From Dechloromonas agitata is5 (lineage in GTDB: Bacteria > Pseudomonadota > Gammaproteobacteria > Burkholderiales > Rhodocyclaceae), in assembly GCF_000519045.1 (NCBI RefSeq), contig NZ_KI912532.1:2232001-2296000 (forward strand): 64,000 nt of DNA, written 5' to 3'. Below, piece after piece: positions 33,625-41,842 of the stretch. The notes under the pieces were generated by a model. The model searched no databases. It was not told the DNA's origin and saw only the letters and a program-made list of their open reading frames with translations. The stretch's first letter is position 1, and the number at the start of each line of letters is the position of its first letter. The position numbers and the translations under genes were made by a program.

Positions 33625-35979
33625 ATGTTCAACAGCACCATCCCTCTGCTGGGCATCACCATCCTGGTGGTTTTGGCCGGGTTGTTCATCGTTCGGCCTT
33701 TGCGCCGGGCGCTGATCACCCGGCCCATTTTTTCCACCTACCGCAAGGTGTTGCCGCAGATGTCGGATACCGAGCGCGATGCGCTCGAAGCCGGTACCGT
33801 CTGGTGGGAAGGCGAGCTCTTCCGTGGCAAGCCGGACTGGCAGAAGCTGCAGGCCTATCCGGTGCCCAAGCTGACGGCTGAGGAGCAATCCTTCCTCGAC
33901 AAGGAGTGCGAGGAAGCCTGCCGCCTGGTCGATGACTGGAAGGTAACGCACGAACTTTATGACCTGCCACACGAAGCCTGGCGCTACATCAAGGAAAAGG
34001 GCTTCCTCGGCATGATCATCCCGAAGAAGTACGGCGGCCTGGAGTTCTCGGCTTACGCCCATTCGCAGGTGGTGACCAAGCTGTCGACGCGTTCCTCCGC
34101 ATTGTCGGTATCGGTCATGGTGCCCAACTCGCTCGGCCCGGCCGAACTGCTGCTGCACTACGGCACCGAGGAACAGAAGAACCATTACCTGCCGCGCCTG
34201 GCCAAGGGCATCGAGGTGCCGGCTTTCGCGCTGACCAGCCCGTGGGCCGGTTCCGATGCGGCGTCGATTCCGGATACCGGCGTCGTTTGCAAGGGCATGT
34301 ACCAGGGCAAGGAAGTGCTCGGCATGCGTGTTTCCTGGGACAAGCGCTACATCACGCTGGCGCCGGTGTGCACGGTGTTCGGCCTGGCCTTCCACCTGTT
34401 CGATCCGGACGGCCTGCTCGGCGACAAGAAGCACATCGGTATCACCTGTGCGCTGGTGCCGTACGACCATCCGGGTGTCGATACCGGTCGCCGCCATTTC
34501 CCGCTCAACGCCATGTTCATGAACGGCCCGACGCGCGGCAAGGAGGTCTTCATGCCGCTGGACTTCATCATTGGCGGTCCGAAGATGGCCGGCCAGGGCT
34601 GGCGCATGCTGATGGAGTGCCTGGCCGCCGGCCGTTCCATTTCGCTGCCGTCGTCCAACACCGGCATGGCGCAGATGACGGCGCGTGCCGTCGGCGGCTA
34701 TGCCCGCGTCCGTTCGCAATTCAAGATGGCCGTCGGCAAGTTCGAAGGCGTCGAGGAAGCGTTGACCCGCATCGGTGCCTACACCTACATGATGGATGCC
34801 GTGCGCAAGATGACGGCCGGTGCCGTCGATCTCGGCGAGAAGCCTTCCGTGGTTTCGGCCATCGCCAAGTACCACGTCACGGAGCGCGCCCGCCAGGTGG
34901 TCAATGATGGCATGGATGTCATCGGCGGCAAGGGCATCTGCCTCGGCCCCAACAACTTCCTCGGCCGCGCCTACCAGCAGGTGCCGGTGGCGATTACCGT
35001 CGAAGGCGCCAACATCCTGACCCGTTCGCTGATCATCTTCGGTCAGGGTGCGATCCGTTGCCATCCCTATTTGCTGCCGGAAATGCAGGCGGCGCAGAAT
35101 CCGGATGCGAAGAAGGGCCTGGTCGATTTCGACAAGGCGTTGTTTGGCCACATCGGCTTCACCATCAAGAACTGCCTGCGCGCCCTGTGGCTGGGCATGA
35201 CCGGCTCGCACTTCGTGAGCGTCAATGCCGACGTGGCGCCGGAAATGAAGCGTTACTACCAGCAACTGACCCGCTTCTCGGCCGCCTTTGCCTTCCTGTC
35301 CGACGTGTCGCTGCTCGTGCTGGGCGGTAGCGTCAAGCGCCGCGAAAAGCTGTCGGCTCGCCTAGGCGATATCCTGGCCCAGATGTACCTGATCTCCTGC
35401 ACGCTGAAGCGCTACGAAGCCGAATGCCGCAAGAAGGAAGACGCCGCGCTGGCGCACTGGGCGATCTGGGACGCCATGTACAAGGCACAGCAGGCCTTCG
35501 ACGGCGTCATCGCCAACTTCCCGGTGCGCGTCATTGCCGGTGTGGTGAATCGCATCATCTTCCCGTGGGGGCACCCGTACGTCGTGCCGTCCGACGACGT
35601 GGGCCACCAGGTTGCCAAGTCGCTGATCGCGCCGTCCGCTACCCGCGACCGCCTGACGGCTGAATGCTTCCTGCCGCTGGTCGAGAACGAGCCGGTCGGC
35701 GCCATCGAACTGGCGCTCAAGGCAACGCTGGAAGCCGAGCCGATCGAGGCCAAGATCCGCGCCGCCGAAAAGGCTGGCCGCTTCGACAACAACCCGCAGG
35801 CCAACGTGCGCGATATCGCCATCGTCGCCTTTGAGGTAGGTGTCATCACGGCAGCCGAATACGAAATCATGAAGCGCCGCAACCACCTGCGCGACATCGT
35901 GGTGCACGTCGATGATTTCCCGTTCGACTACAACGTCGCCACCGCCAACAAGCCGGCCGAGTGCCGGATGGCTGCCTGA
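33625..35979 (+). CDS. fadE: Acyl-CoA dehydrogenase FadE
   Basis: 784 residues, the large FadE form (E. coli FadE is 814). An N-terminal membrane segment (LLGITILVVLAGLFIVRPL) is followed by the acyl-CoA dehydrogenase core (GFLGMIIPKKYGGLEFSAYAHSQVVTKLS, FALTSPWAGSDAASIPD, MECLAAGRSISLPSSNTGMAQM, DVIGGKGICLGPNNFLGRAYQQVPVAITVEGANILTRSL-type region) and the C-terminal DUF1974 part. It catalyses the first FAD-dependent step of beta-oxidation at the inner membrane. AAGGAG precedes the ATG. It is probably in an operon with psrA. Confidence 0.95.
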   Translation: MFNSTIPLLGITILVVLAGLFIVRPLRRALITRPIFSTYRKVLPQMSDTERDALEAGTVWWEGELFRGKPDWQKLQAYPVPKLTAEEQSFLDKECEEACRLVDDWKVTHELYDLPHEAWRYIKEKGFLGMIIPKKYGGLEFSAYAHSQVVTKLSTRSSALSVSVMVPNSLGPAELLLHYGTEEQKNHYLPRLAKGIEVPAFALTSPWAGSDAASIPDTGVVCKGMYQGKEVLGMRVSWDKRYITLAPVCTVFGLAFHLFDPDGLLGDKKHIGITCALVPYDHPGVDTGRRHFPLNAMFMNGPTRGKEVFMPLDFIIGGPKMAGQGWRMLMECLAAGRSISLPSSNTGMAQMTARAVGGYARVRSQFKMAVGKFEGVEEALTRIGAYTYMMDAVRKMTAGAVDLGEKPSVVSAIAKYHVTERARQVVNDGMDVIGGKGICLGPNNFLGRAYQQVPVAITVEGANILTRSLIIFGQGAIRCHPYLLPEMQAAQNPDAKKGLVDFDKALFGHIGFTIKNCLRALWLGMTGSHFVSVNADVAPEMKRYYQQLTRFSAAFAFLSDVSLLVLGGSVKRREKLSARLGDILAQMYLISCTLKRYEAECRKKEDAALAHWAIWDAMYKAQQAFDGVIANFPVRVIAGVVNRIIFPWGHPYVVPSDDVGHQVAKSLIAPSATRDRLTAECFLPLVENEPVGAIELALKATLEAEPIEAKIRAAEKAGRFDNNPQANVRDIAIVAFEVGVITAAEYEIMKRRNHLRDIVVHVDDFPFDYNVATANKPAECRMAA

Positions 35980-35984
35980 GGTCG

Positions 35985-36094
35985 TGATTCGACGCAAAAG
36001 TGCGAAGACGCCAAGGTGACGCCGGGAGATTCACGCGATGAATTTCCTTTGCGAAACCTTTGCGTCTCTGTGTCGTTGCGGTGAAAGGTTTTGA
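35985..36094. repeat. Intergenic element with CTTTGCG-type inverted arms
   Basis: The fadE-thiolase gap carries a left arm (TTCGACGCAAAAGTGCG...ACGCCAAGG) and a right arm (CCTTTGCGTCTCTGTGTCG...GAAAGG) that are imperfect inverted copies of each other (about 19 of 29 positions). The words CGCAAA and CTTTGCG(TCT) resemble a dispersed proteobacterial intergenic repeat. The thiolase ribosome site (AAAGG) is contributed by the right arm. Confidence 0.5.
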
Positions 36095-36095
36095 C

Positions 36096-37379
36096 ATGAA
36101 AACAATCTATGTAGTCGACGGCGCCCGGACGCCGTTTCTGAAAGCCCAGAAAGGGCCGGGGCCGTTCGCGGCGTCCGACCTGGCCACCCAGGCCGGCCGG
36201 GCGCTGCTGTTGCGCCAGCCGTTCGAACCGTCCGATCTGGACGAGGTGATCCTCGGCTGCGCTGCACCGTCGCCAGACGAGACCAACATCGGCCGCATGG
36301 TCGCGCTGCGCCTCGGTTGCGGCAAGAAGGTGCCGGGCTGGACGGTGATGCGCAATTGCGCCTCCGGCATGCAGGCCATCGACTCGGCCATCGCCAACAT
36401 CCAGTGCGGGCGTTCCGAACTGGTGCTGGCCGGTGGTGTCGATGCCCTGTCGCGGGCGCCGCTGCTGTACTCGGATGCGATGGTGCGCTGGTTCGCCGGC
36501 ATGATGTCGCTGCGTACGGTAGGCCAGAAGCTGCAGCATTTCCTCAAGCTGCGGCCGGCCATGCTGCTGACGCCGGTCATCGGCCTGATGAAGGGCCTGA
36601 CCGACCCGGTGGTCGGCCTGCTGATGGGCCAGACGGCTGAGAACCTGGCGTGGAAGTTCGGCATCAGCCGGCAACAGATGGACGAATTCGCCGTGCGCAG
36701 CCACCAACGCAGCATTGCCGGCCGGCAAGCCGGACATTTGGCCGAGATCGTGCCGGTGGTCGACGGGCAGGGGAATGTCTATGCTGACGATGACGGCGTG
36801 CGCGCCGATGCGACGCTGGCCGGCATGGCCAAGCCGAAGCCCTTCTTCGACAAGAAGTACGGCAACATCACCGCTGCCAACAGTTCGCAGATCACCGACG
36901 GCGCCGCCTGGGTGCTCCTTGCTTCGGAAGAGGCCGTGCAGAAATGGGGGCTCAAGCCGATCGGCAAGATTGTCGACAGCGAATGGGCCGGCCTGGAACC
37001 GGATCAGATGGGTCTCGGTCCGGTCCATGCCTCGACCCCGATCCTGCAGCGCCACGGCCTGAGCCTCGCCGACATCGATTACTGGGAACTGAACGAGGCC
37101 TTCGCCGCGCAGGTCCTGGCCTGCCAGGCGGCCTGGAAGGATGACGCCTATTGCCGCGAGCAGCTCGACCTGCCGGGGGCGCTGGGCGAAATCCCGGAGG
37201 ATCGCCTGAACGTCGATGGCGGAGCGGTTTCCATCGGCCACCCGGTCGGTGCTTCGGGGGCGCGCATCGTGCTGCATCTGCTGCATGTGCTGCGCCGCAA
37301 CCAGGCTCGGCGTGGTATTGCCACCATCTGCATTGGCGGCGGTCTGGGGGGTGCGATGTTGCTCGAGACGGTGAACTGA
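36096..37379 (+). CDS. fadI: Acetyl-CoA C-acyltransferase (FadI-like thiolase)
   Basis: 427 residues. Nucleophile Cys88 in MRNCASGMQA, the histidine in GGAVSIGHPVGASGARIV and the second active-site Cys412 in CIGGGLGG. The longer form with insertions (KLQHFLKLRPAMLLTPVIGLMKGLTDP) resembles FadI-type thiolases, which work with a FadJ/FadB-like partner; such a partner follows two genes later. It performs the last thiolytic step of beta-oxidation. Start at 36096 with AAAGG upstream; the frame is open 12 codons further into the repeat without support. Confidence 0.9.
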   Translation: MKTIYVVDGARTPFLKAQKGPGPFAASDLATQAGRALLLRQPFEPSDLDEVILGCAAPSPDETNIGRMVALRLGCGKKVPGWTVMRNCASGMQAIDSAIANIQCGRSELVLAGGVDALSRAPLLYSDAMVRWFAGMMSLRTVGQKLQHFLKLRPAMLLTPVIGLMKGLTDPVVGLLMGQTAENLAWKFGISRQQMDEFAVRSHQRSIAGRQAGHLAEIVPVVDGQGNVYADDDGVRADATLAGMAKPKPFFDKKYGNITAANSSQITDGAAWVLLASEEAVQKWGLKPIGKIVDSEWAGLEPDQMGLGPVHASTPILQRHGLSLADIDYWELNEAFAAQVLACQAAWKDDAYCREQLDLPGALGEIPEDRLNVDGGAVSIGHPVGASGARIVLHLLHVLRRNQARRGIATICIGGGLGGAMLLETVN

Positions 37380-37380
37380 C

Positions 37381-38325
37381 ATGCGGATCGGTATCGTTGT
37401 CGATTCCGCCTGTGATCTGCCGCGTGAATTTCTCGACAAGCACGGCGTGCTGATCATGCCGATTACCCTGCGCATCGGCGACGCGCTGATCGAGGACCGT
37501 CGGCATCCGGACGAAACGCAGGCCTTCTACGCGCGGCATCTGGACCGCAAGAGCGAAGATTTCGCCGAATCGATCCCCTATTCGGTATCCCAGATCGAGC
37601 GCCTGTTCCTTGAGCGCCTGGTGCTCGATTACGACTATGTGTTCTGCCTGACCATCACCAGCACACGTAGCCCGATCTACGAGCATGCCATGCAAGCCTC
37701 GCGGACAATCCTCACCAAATACAAGGCCATCCGCCGCGAAGCCGGCATGGAGGAGCGTTTCGGGCTGGCCGTGTTTTCCACGCGCAACCTGTTCACCGGG
37801 CAGGCCGTGCCGGTCGCCGAGGCCGTGCGCCTGATCCGCCTGGGCGGCCTGCCGAGCGAAATCGGTACCCGCCTGAAGCAGTTGATCGACGAGACCCACA
37901 CCTACCTGGTGCCGGCCGACCTCTTCCACATCTACAAGCGGGCATCGAAGAAGGGCGACACCAGCCTGGGCTGGAGCTCCTACACGCTGGGTACCTGGCT
38001 GGATGTCAAGCCCATCCTGCACTGCCACCGCGACGTGACGACGACGGTGGAGAAGGTGCGCGGTTTCGCGGCCGGTGTCGAGCAGTTGTTCGACAAGGCG
38101 GTCAAGCGCATCGGTGACGGGCTGGATGCGCCTAGCGTCTGCATCAGCTACGGCGGCGAGCCCGCCATGGTCACTCGTATGCCGGGCTATCAGCGGCTGG
38201 CCAAGGCCGCCGAGGACAACGGCGTCGAAATCCACGTGTCGCCGATGAGCAAGACGGCGGCCGTCAATGTCGGGCCGGGCGCCCTGTCGCTGGCTTTTGC
38301 TGCACGCGGCCACCAGGCTCACTGA
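37381..38325 (+). CDS. DegV family (fatty-acid-binding) protein
   Basis: 314 residues of the DegV/EDD fold: N-terminal GIVVDSACDLPREFLDKHGVLIMPITLRIGD, a central segment with SLGWSSYTLGTWLDVKPIL, and C-terminal ISYGGEPAM...VEIHVSPMSKTAAVNVGPGALSLAF. Known DegV proteins bind a fatty acid, and in Gram-positives (FakB) present it to a fatty-acid kinase. No FakA kinase is seen here. It starts one base after the thiolase stop and precedes a FadB-like gene, so a role in handling fatty acids or acyl intermediates is likely, but the mechanism is unknown. Confidence 0.88.
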   Translation: MRIGIVVDSACDLPREFLDKHGVLIMPITLRIGDALIEDRRHPDETQAFYARHLDRKSEDFAESIPYSVSQIERLFLERLVLDYDYVFCLTITSTRSPIYEHAMQASRTILTKYKAIRREAGMEERFGLAVFSTRNLFTGQAVPVAEAVRLIRLGGLPSEIGTRLKQLIDETHTYLVPADLFHIYKRASKKGDTSLGWSSYTLGTWLDVKPILHCHRDVTTTVEKVRGFAAGVEQLFDKAVKRIGDGLDAPSVCISYGGEPAMVTRMPGYQRLAKAAEDNGVEIHVSPMSKTAAVNVGPGALSLAFAARGHQAH

Positions 38326-38335
38326 GGACAATGCA

Positions 38336-40246
38336 ATGAATGTGAATCTGCAACACTGGCGCTTGGACGTCGATGCGCAAGGCATCGCCACCGCTACCCT
38401 GGACAAGGCGGGAGAGTCCGCCAATTCGCTGTCGGCCGAGGTGCTGCGCGAGTTTTCTTCGCTGCTCGACCAACTGGATGTCTATCCCCCCAAGGGCCTG
38501 ATCATCCGCTCCGGCAAGGCAGCCGGCTTCATCGCCGGGGCCGATATCTCGGAATTCTCCCAGCTCGATACCGCCGAGAAGGGCCGGGCGCTCGTCGAGC
38601 GTGGCTGGAAGCTGTTCAATCGTCTGGAAGCCGTCAAGTACCCGACCCTGGCGCTGGTCCGTGGCCACTGCCTGGGCGGCGGCCTGGAACTGGCGCTGGC
38701 TTGCCGCTACCTCCTGGCGGTCGATGAATCCGGCACCAAGATGGGCCTGCCGGAAGTCATGCTCGGCATCTTCCCCGGCTGGGGTGGTATGCTCCGCCTG
38801 CCCCAGCGGGTCGGCCCGGCCGCCGCGCTGGACATGATGCTGACCGGCAAGACCCTCGATGCCAAACGGGCAAAGAAGATGGGCCTGGCCGACGATTGCG
38901 TGCCGCCCCGCGTCATGGAAATGGCCGCCCGCCAGCTGGTTGTTTCCGGTCAGCCGCGCCGTCCGTTGCCCTTCATGCAGAAGCTGATGAACGGTCCGCT
39001 GAAGAGCGTCGTCGCCAACGGCGCCCGCAAGCAGGTGGCGAAGAAGGCACGGCCACAGCACTATCCGGCCCCGTACGCGATCATCGACCTGTGGCAGAAG
39101 CACGACGGCAACGCGCTGGCCGCACCGGAGGTGGTGGACCGCATCATTGCCTCGCCGACCGCTCGCAACCTGGTGCGCGTCTTCGGACTGCAGGAGCGCC
39201 TGAAGGGCTTCGGCAAGGACTCCGATTTCAAGGCACGGCGCGTGCATGTCATCGGCGCCGGCGTGATGGGCGGCGACATTGCCGCCTGGTGTGCCCTGCG
39301 CGGCATGACCGTGACGTTGCAGGATCAGGCCCTGGAGCGTATCGCCCCGGCCCTCAAACGGGCGCAGTCGCTATTTGCCAAGAAGCTGCGCGACCCGCTC
39401 AAGGCCCGTGCCGCCTTTGATCGCCTGATCCCGGATCCGCAAGGCGATGGCGTGCCGCATGCCGACGTGATCATCGAAGCCATCTTCGAGAACGTCGAGG
39501 CCAAGCATGCATTGTTCCGCGCCCTGGAGCCGCGCATGAAGCCGGGGGCGGTACTCGCTACCAACACTTCCAGCCTCAAGCTGGAAGATCTGCGCACGGT
39601 CCTGCACCGACCGGAGCGCTTGGTCGGCATCCACTTTTTCAACCCGGTATCGATGATGCCGCTGGTCGAAGTGGTCGAGGCCGAAGGCGCCGATCCGGCT
39701 GCCGTGCAGGCCGCCTGCGCCTTCGTCAAGCAGATCGACAAGCTGCCGCTGCCGGTCAAGAGCGCGCCGGGCTTCCTGGTCAACGCCGTGCTGGCGCCGT
39801 ACATGCTGGCCGCCATGCGGGCGGTGGACGAGGGTATCTCACCGGAAACGGTCGACGAAGCCATGCTCGCCTTTGGCATGCCGATGGGGCCGATCGAACT
39901 GATCGATACCGTAGGCCTCGACATCGCCATGGCCGCCGGCAAGCAACTGGCCGGTGGAGCCGATGCGCCGAAATGCCTGCTGCAGCGGGTGGAGAAAAAC
40001 CTGCTCGGCAAGAAGAGCGGGCAAGGCTTCTACGCCTGGTCTGAAGGCAAACCGCAAAAAGGCAGCGCTGGCAGCGTGCCGGCCGGCCTGGCCGAACGTC
40101 TGGTCAAGCCCCTGATCGACCGCACTGAGCGTCTCGTTGCCGAGGGCATCATCGGAGATGCCGAATTGGCCGACGCCGGCGTGATCTTCGGCACCGGCTT
40201 TGCACCATTTACCGGTGGGCCGTTAAATTATCGTAAATCAGTTTAA
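38336..40246 (+). CDS. Bifunctional enoyl-CoA hydratase / 3-hydroxyacyl-CoA dehydrogenase (FadB/FadJ-like)
   Basis: 636 residues, shorter than E. coli FadB (729). The crotonase domain comes first (about 1-200: RSGKAAGFIAGADISEFSQL oxyanion loop, GLPEVMLGIFPGWGGMLRLP with catalytic Glu), then an NAD-binding 3-hydroxyacyl-CoA dehydrogenase domain (HVIGAGVMGGDIAAWCALRGM; ATNTSSLKLEDL; GIHFFNPVSMMPLVEVV) and a C-terminal dehydrogenase domain truncated relative to FadB (only one copy is clear). GAGGA stands 7 nt before the ATG. It probably forms a complex with the FadI-like thiolase two genes upstream. Confidence 0.9.
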   Translation: MNVNLQHWRLDVDAQGIATATLDKAGESANSLSAEVLREFSSLLDQLDVYPPKGLIIRSGKAAGFIAGADISEFSQLDTAEKGRALVERGWKLFNRLEAVKYPTLALVRGHCLGGGLELALACRYLLAVDESGTKMGLPEVMLGIFPGWGGMLRLPQRVGPAAALDMMLTGKTLDAKRAKKMGLADDCVPPRVMEMAARQLVVSGQPRRPLPFMQKLMNGPLKSVVANGARKQVAKKARPQHYPAPYAIIDLWQKHDGNALAAPEVVDRIIASPTARNLVRVFGLQERLKGFGKDSDFKARRVHVIGAGVMGGDIAAWCALRGMTVTLQDQALERIAPALKRAQSLFAKKLRDPLKARAAFDRLIPDPQGDGVPHADVIIEAIFENVEAKHALFRALEPRMKPGAVLATNTSSLKLEDLRTVLHRPERLVGIHFFNPVSMMPLVEVVEAEGADPAAVQAACAFVKQIDKLPLPVKSAPGFLVNAVLAPYMLAAMRAVDEGISPETVDEAMLAFGMPMGPIELIDTVGLDIAMAAGKQLAGGADAPKCLLQRVEKNLLGKKSGQGFYAWSEGKPQKGSAGSVPAGLAERLVKPLIDRTERLVAEGIIGDAELADAGVIFGTGFAPFTGGPLNYRKSV

Positions 40247-40248
40247 TA

Positions 40249-40268
40249 ATGTTGCATTTGTGCAACAT
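40249..40268. repeat. Perfect 8-bp inverted repeat
   Basis: ATGTTGCA-TTTG-TGCAACAT just after the FadB-like stop. It has no U run, so it is at best a weak terminator. It lies about 30 nt upstream of the PsrA-like site of fadL. Confidence 0.5.
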
Positions 40269-40298
40269 ATTTCAACGCAACAGCAATTGAAACGAAAT

Positions 40299-40316
40299 TT
40301 CAAACGCGTGTTTGAG
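40299..40316. promoter_or_regulatory. PsrA-type operator upstream of fadL
   Basis: TTCAAACGCGTGTTTGAG contains an exact CAAAC-N4-GTTTG (TCAAAC/GTTTGA arms). A TTTAAT (-10 like, 40318-40323) follows immediately, so a bound repressor would cover the spacer of a fadL promoter. It lies 65 nt before the fadL start. Confidence 0.7.
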
Positions 40317-40381
40317 ATTTAATCGAAGCACCAGTAGCACCCGGGAAACTTCCCAGAACAATCCATAAAGGAGACATATTG

Positions 40382-41683
40382 ATGCACAAAAAAATCACCC
40401 TGCGCCTGATTCCGGCCTTGCTCGCCATCACCTTTTCCGGTGGCGCGTTTGCTGCAGCTTTCCAGCTGACCGGGCAGAGCGCTTCGGGCGTCGGTATCGC
40501 CAACGCCGGTGCTGCTGCCGCAGCGGAGGACGCCAGCACCCTGTATTACAACCCGGCCGGGATGACCTATCTGTCCGAGGGGCACAACATCAGCTTCGCT
40601 ACGACGCTGCTGGATCGTAGTACCCGCTTTACCAATGAAGGAACTGGTGGATATCTTAACAATCCTGGTTCTCCACCATTCTATGCAACTGGATTGGGGA
40701 AGGATGTTGGTGGTGATGGCGGTAACGGTGGTGGATTGAATGCAGTTCCCGCTTTCTATTACTCCTATTCCCTTGCGCCGCAGTGGCGTCTTGGTTTGGC
40801 GGTCAATCCGACCTTCGCGGATGAAACCGAGTACGACAAGGATTTTGCTGGCCGTTATTCCGGTTTGAAAACCAAAATCCGGATTATCAATGTCAACCCC
40901 TCGGTTGCTTACAAGGTGAATGATGCATTGTCGCTCGCGTTCGGCATCAATTTTGCCAAGGCTGATGTCGAATTCAATCAGGCAGTGCCGAGGGCCGGTC
41001 AGCCAGATGGCTCAGGTACCTTGAAGGGCGATGCGACCGGCTGGGGTTATAACCTGGGTGCGATGTACCAGGTTACGAAGGATACGCGTGTTGGCCTGAG
41101 CTATCGTTCCAAGATCAAGTTCGATCTTGAAGGCGATAAAACTCAGACTGGGCAAGCGACCCGCAACATCTATGCCGACTTGACGACACCGGACACCGCC
41201 TCCCTGGCACTTCATCACCAGTTCAATGACAAGTGGGCGATCCTTGCCGACTACACATGGACGGGCTGGAGCAAGCTGCAGAAACTTGAGCCGGTCTATT
41301 CGGATGGAAGCCGTGCTGTAGCACCGCTACGCTACAACTTCAAGGATACCTACCGCGTCGGTCTGGGTACTACATATCAACTGAATGACCAGTGGATGCT
41401 GCGTTTGGGTGTTGCCTTTGACAAGGGGGCTGTCCCTGACGATGCCTCGCGTACGATGACGGTACCGGATCAGGATCGTACTTGGCTAGCGCTCGGTGCG
41501 AAATGGAAGATCACACCGAAGGCCTCCCTTGATGTTGGTTATGCCCATATTTTTGTGAAGGAAGCTCGCACCGCTCGTAATGTTTACAGCAGTGCGGCTG
41601 AAACGACAGTTGTTCAGACTGTCCGCGGCAAGTTCGAAACCTCGGTCGATTATTTGTCGCTCCAGTTGAACTATTCCTTCTGA
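40382..41683 (+). CDS. fadL: FadL-family outer-membrane long-chain fatty acid transporter
   Basis: 433 residues with a signal peptide ending ...GGAFA/AAFQ. The FadL hatch signature is present (GVGIANAGAAAAAEDASTLYYNPAGMTYL with the NPAGM motif), and the rest is a predicted 14-strand barrel ending in YLSLQLNYSF with the terminal Phe of outer-membrane proteins. A Gly-rich, low-GC segment (about residues 78-120) forms a long predicted extracellular loop. AAGGAG stands 8 nt before the ATG; an in-frame TTG at 40379 is less likely. A PsrA-like site in its promoter region links it to the fad regulon. Confidence 0.93.
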   Translation: MHKKITLRLIPALLAITFSGGAFAAAFQLTGQSASGVGIANAGAAAAAEDASTLYYNPAGMTYLSEGHNISFATTLLDRSTRFTNEGTGGYLNNPGSPPFYATGLGKDVGGDGGNGGGLNAVPAFYYSYSLAPQWRLGLAVNPTFADETEYDKDFAGRYSGLKTKIRIINVNPSVAYKVNDALSLAFGINFAKADVEFNQAVPRAGQPDGSGTLKGDATGWGYNLGAMYQVTKDTRVGLSYRSKIKFDLEGDKTQTGQATRNIYADLTTPDTASLALHHQFNDKWAILADYTWTGWSKLQKLEPVYSDGSRAVAPLRYNFKDTYRVGLGTTYQLNDQWMLRLGVAFDKGAVPDDASRTMTVPDQDRTWLALGAKWKITPKASLDVGYAHIFVKEARTARNVYSSAAETTVVQTVRGKFETSVDYLSLQLNYSF

Positions 41684-41709
41684 TTGCGGAAGAACCTTGC
41701 GTGAATTTG

Positions 41710-41737
41710 ATCCCCGGCTAGTCCGGGGATTTTTTTG
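41710..41737 (+). terminator. Intrinsic terminator after fadL
   Basis: ATCCCCGG (41710-41717) pairs with CCGGGGAT (41723-41730), loop CTAGT, followed by a T tract through 41737. Confidence 0.92.
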
Positions 41738-41757
41738 AACCGACCTACAAAAAACCG

Positions 41758-41785
41758 TTGACCACTGGGTCACCTTATCTATAAT
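41758..41785 (+). promoter_or_regulatory. Predicted sigma-70 promoter of the second fad operon
   Basis: TTGACC (41758-41763), a 16-nt spacer and a perfect TATAAT (41780-41785), 57 nt upstream of the fadN-like start. Confidence 0.8.
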
Positions 41786-41802
41786 TCAAACGTTCGTTTT
41801 AG
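41785..41802. promoter_or_regulatory. PsrA-type operator of the second fad operon
   Basis: TTCAAACGTTCGTTTTAG, the same TTCAAACG-NN-CGTTT core as upstream of psrA, begins at the last base of the -10 TATAAT and covers the expected transcription start. The right arm is less perfect than in the other two sites. Confidence 0.7.
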
Positions 41803-41842
41803 TTTTTAACGAAGCCCGATAACAGACCAAAAGGAGACGCGC

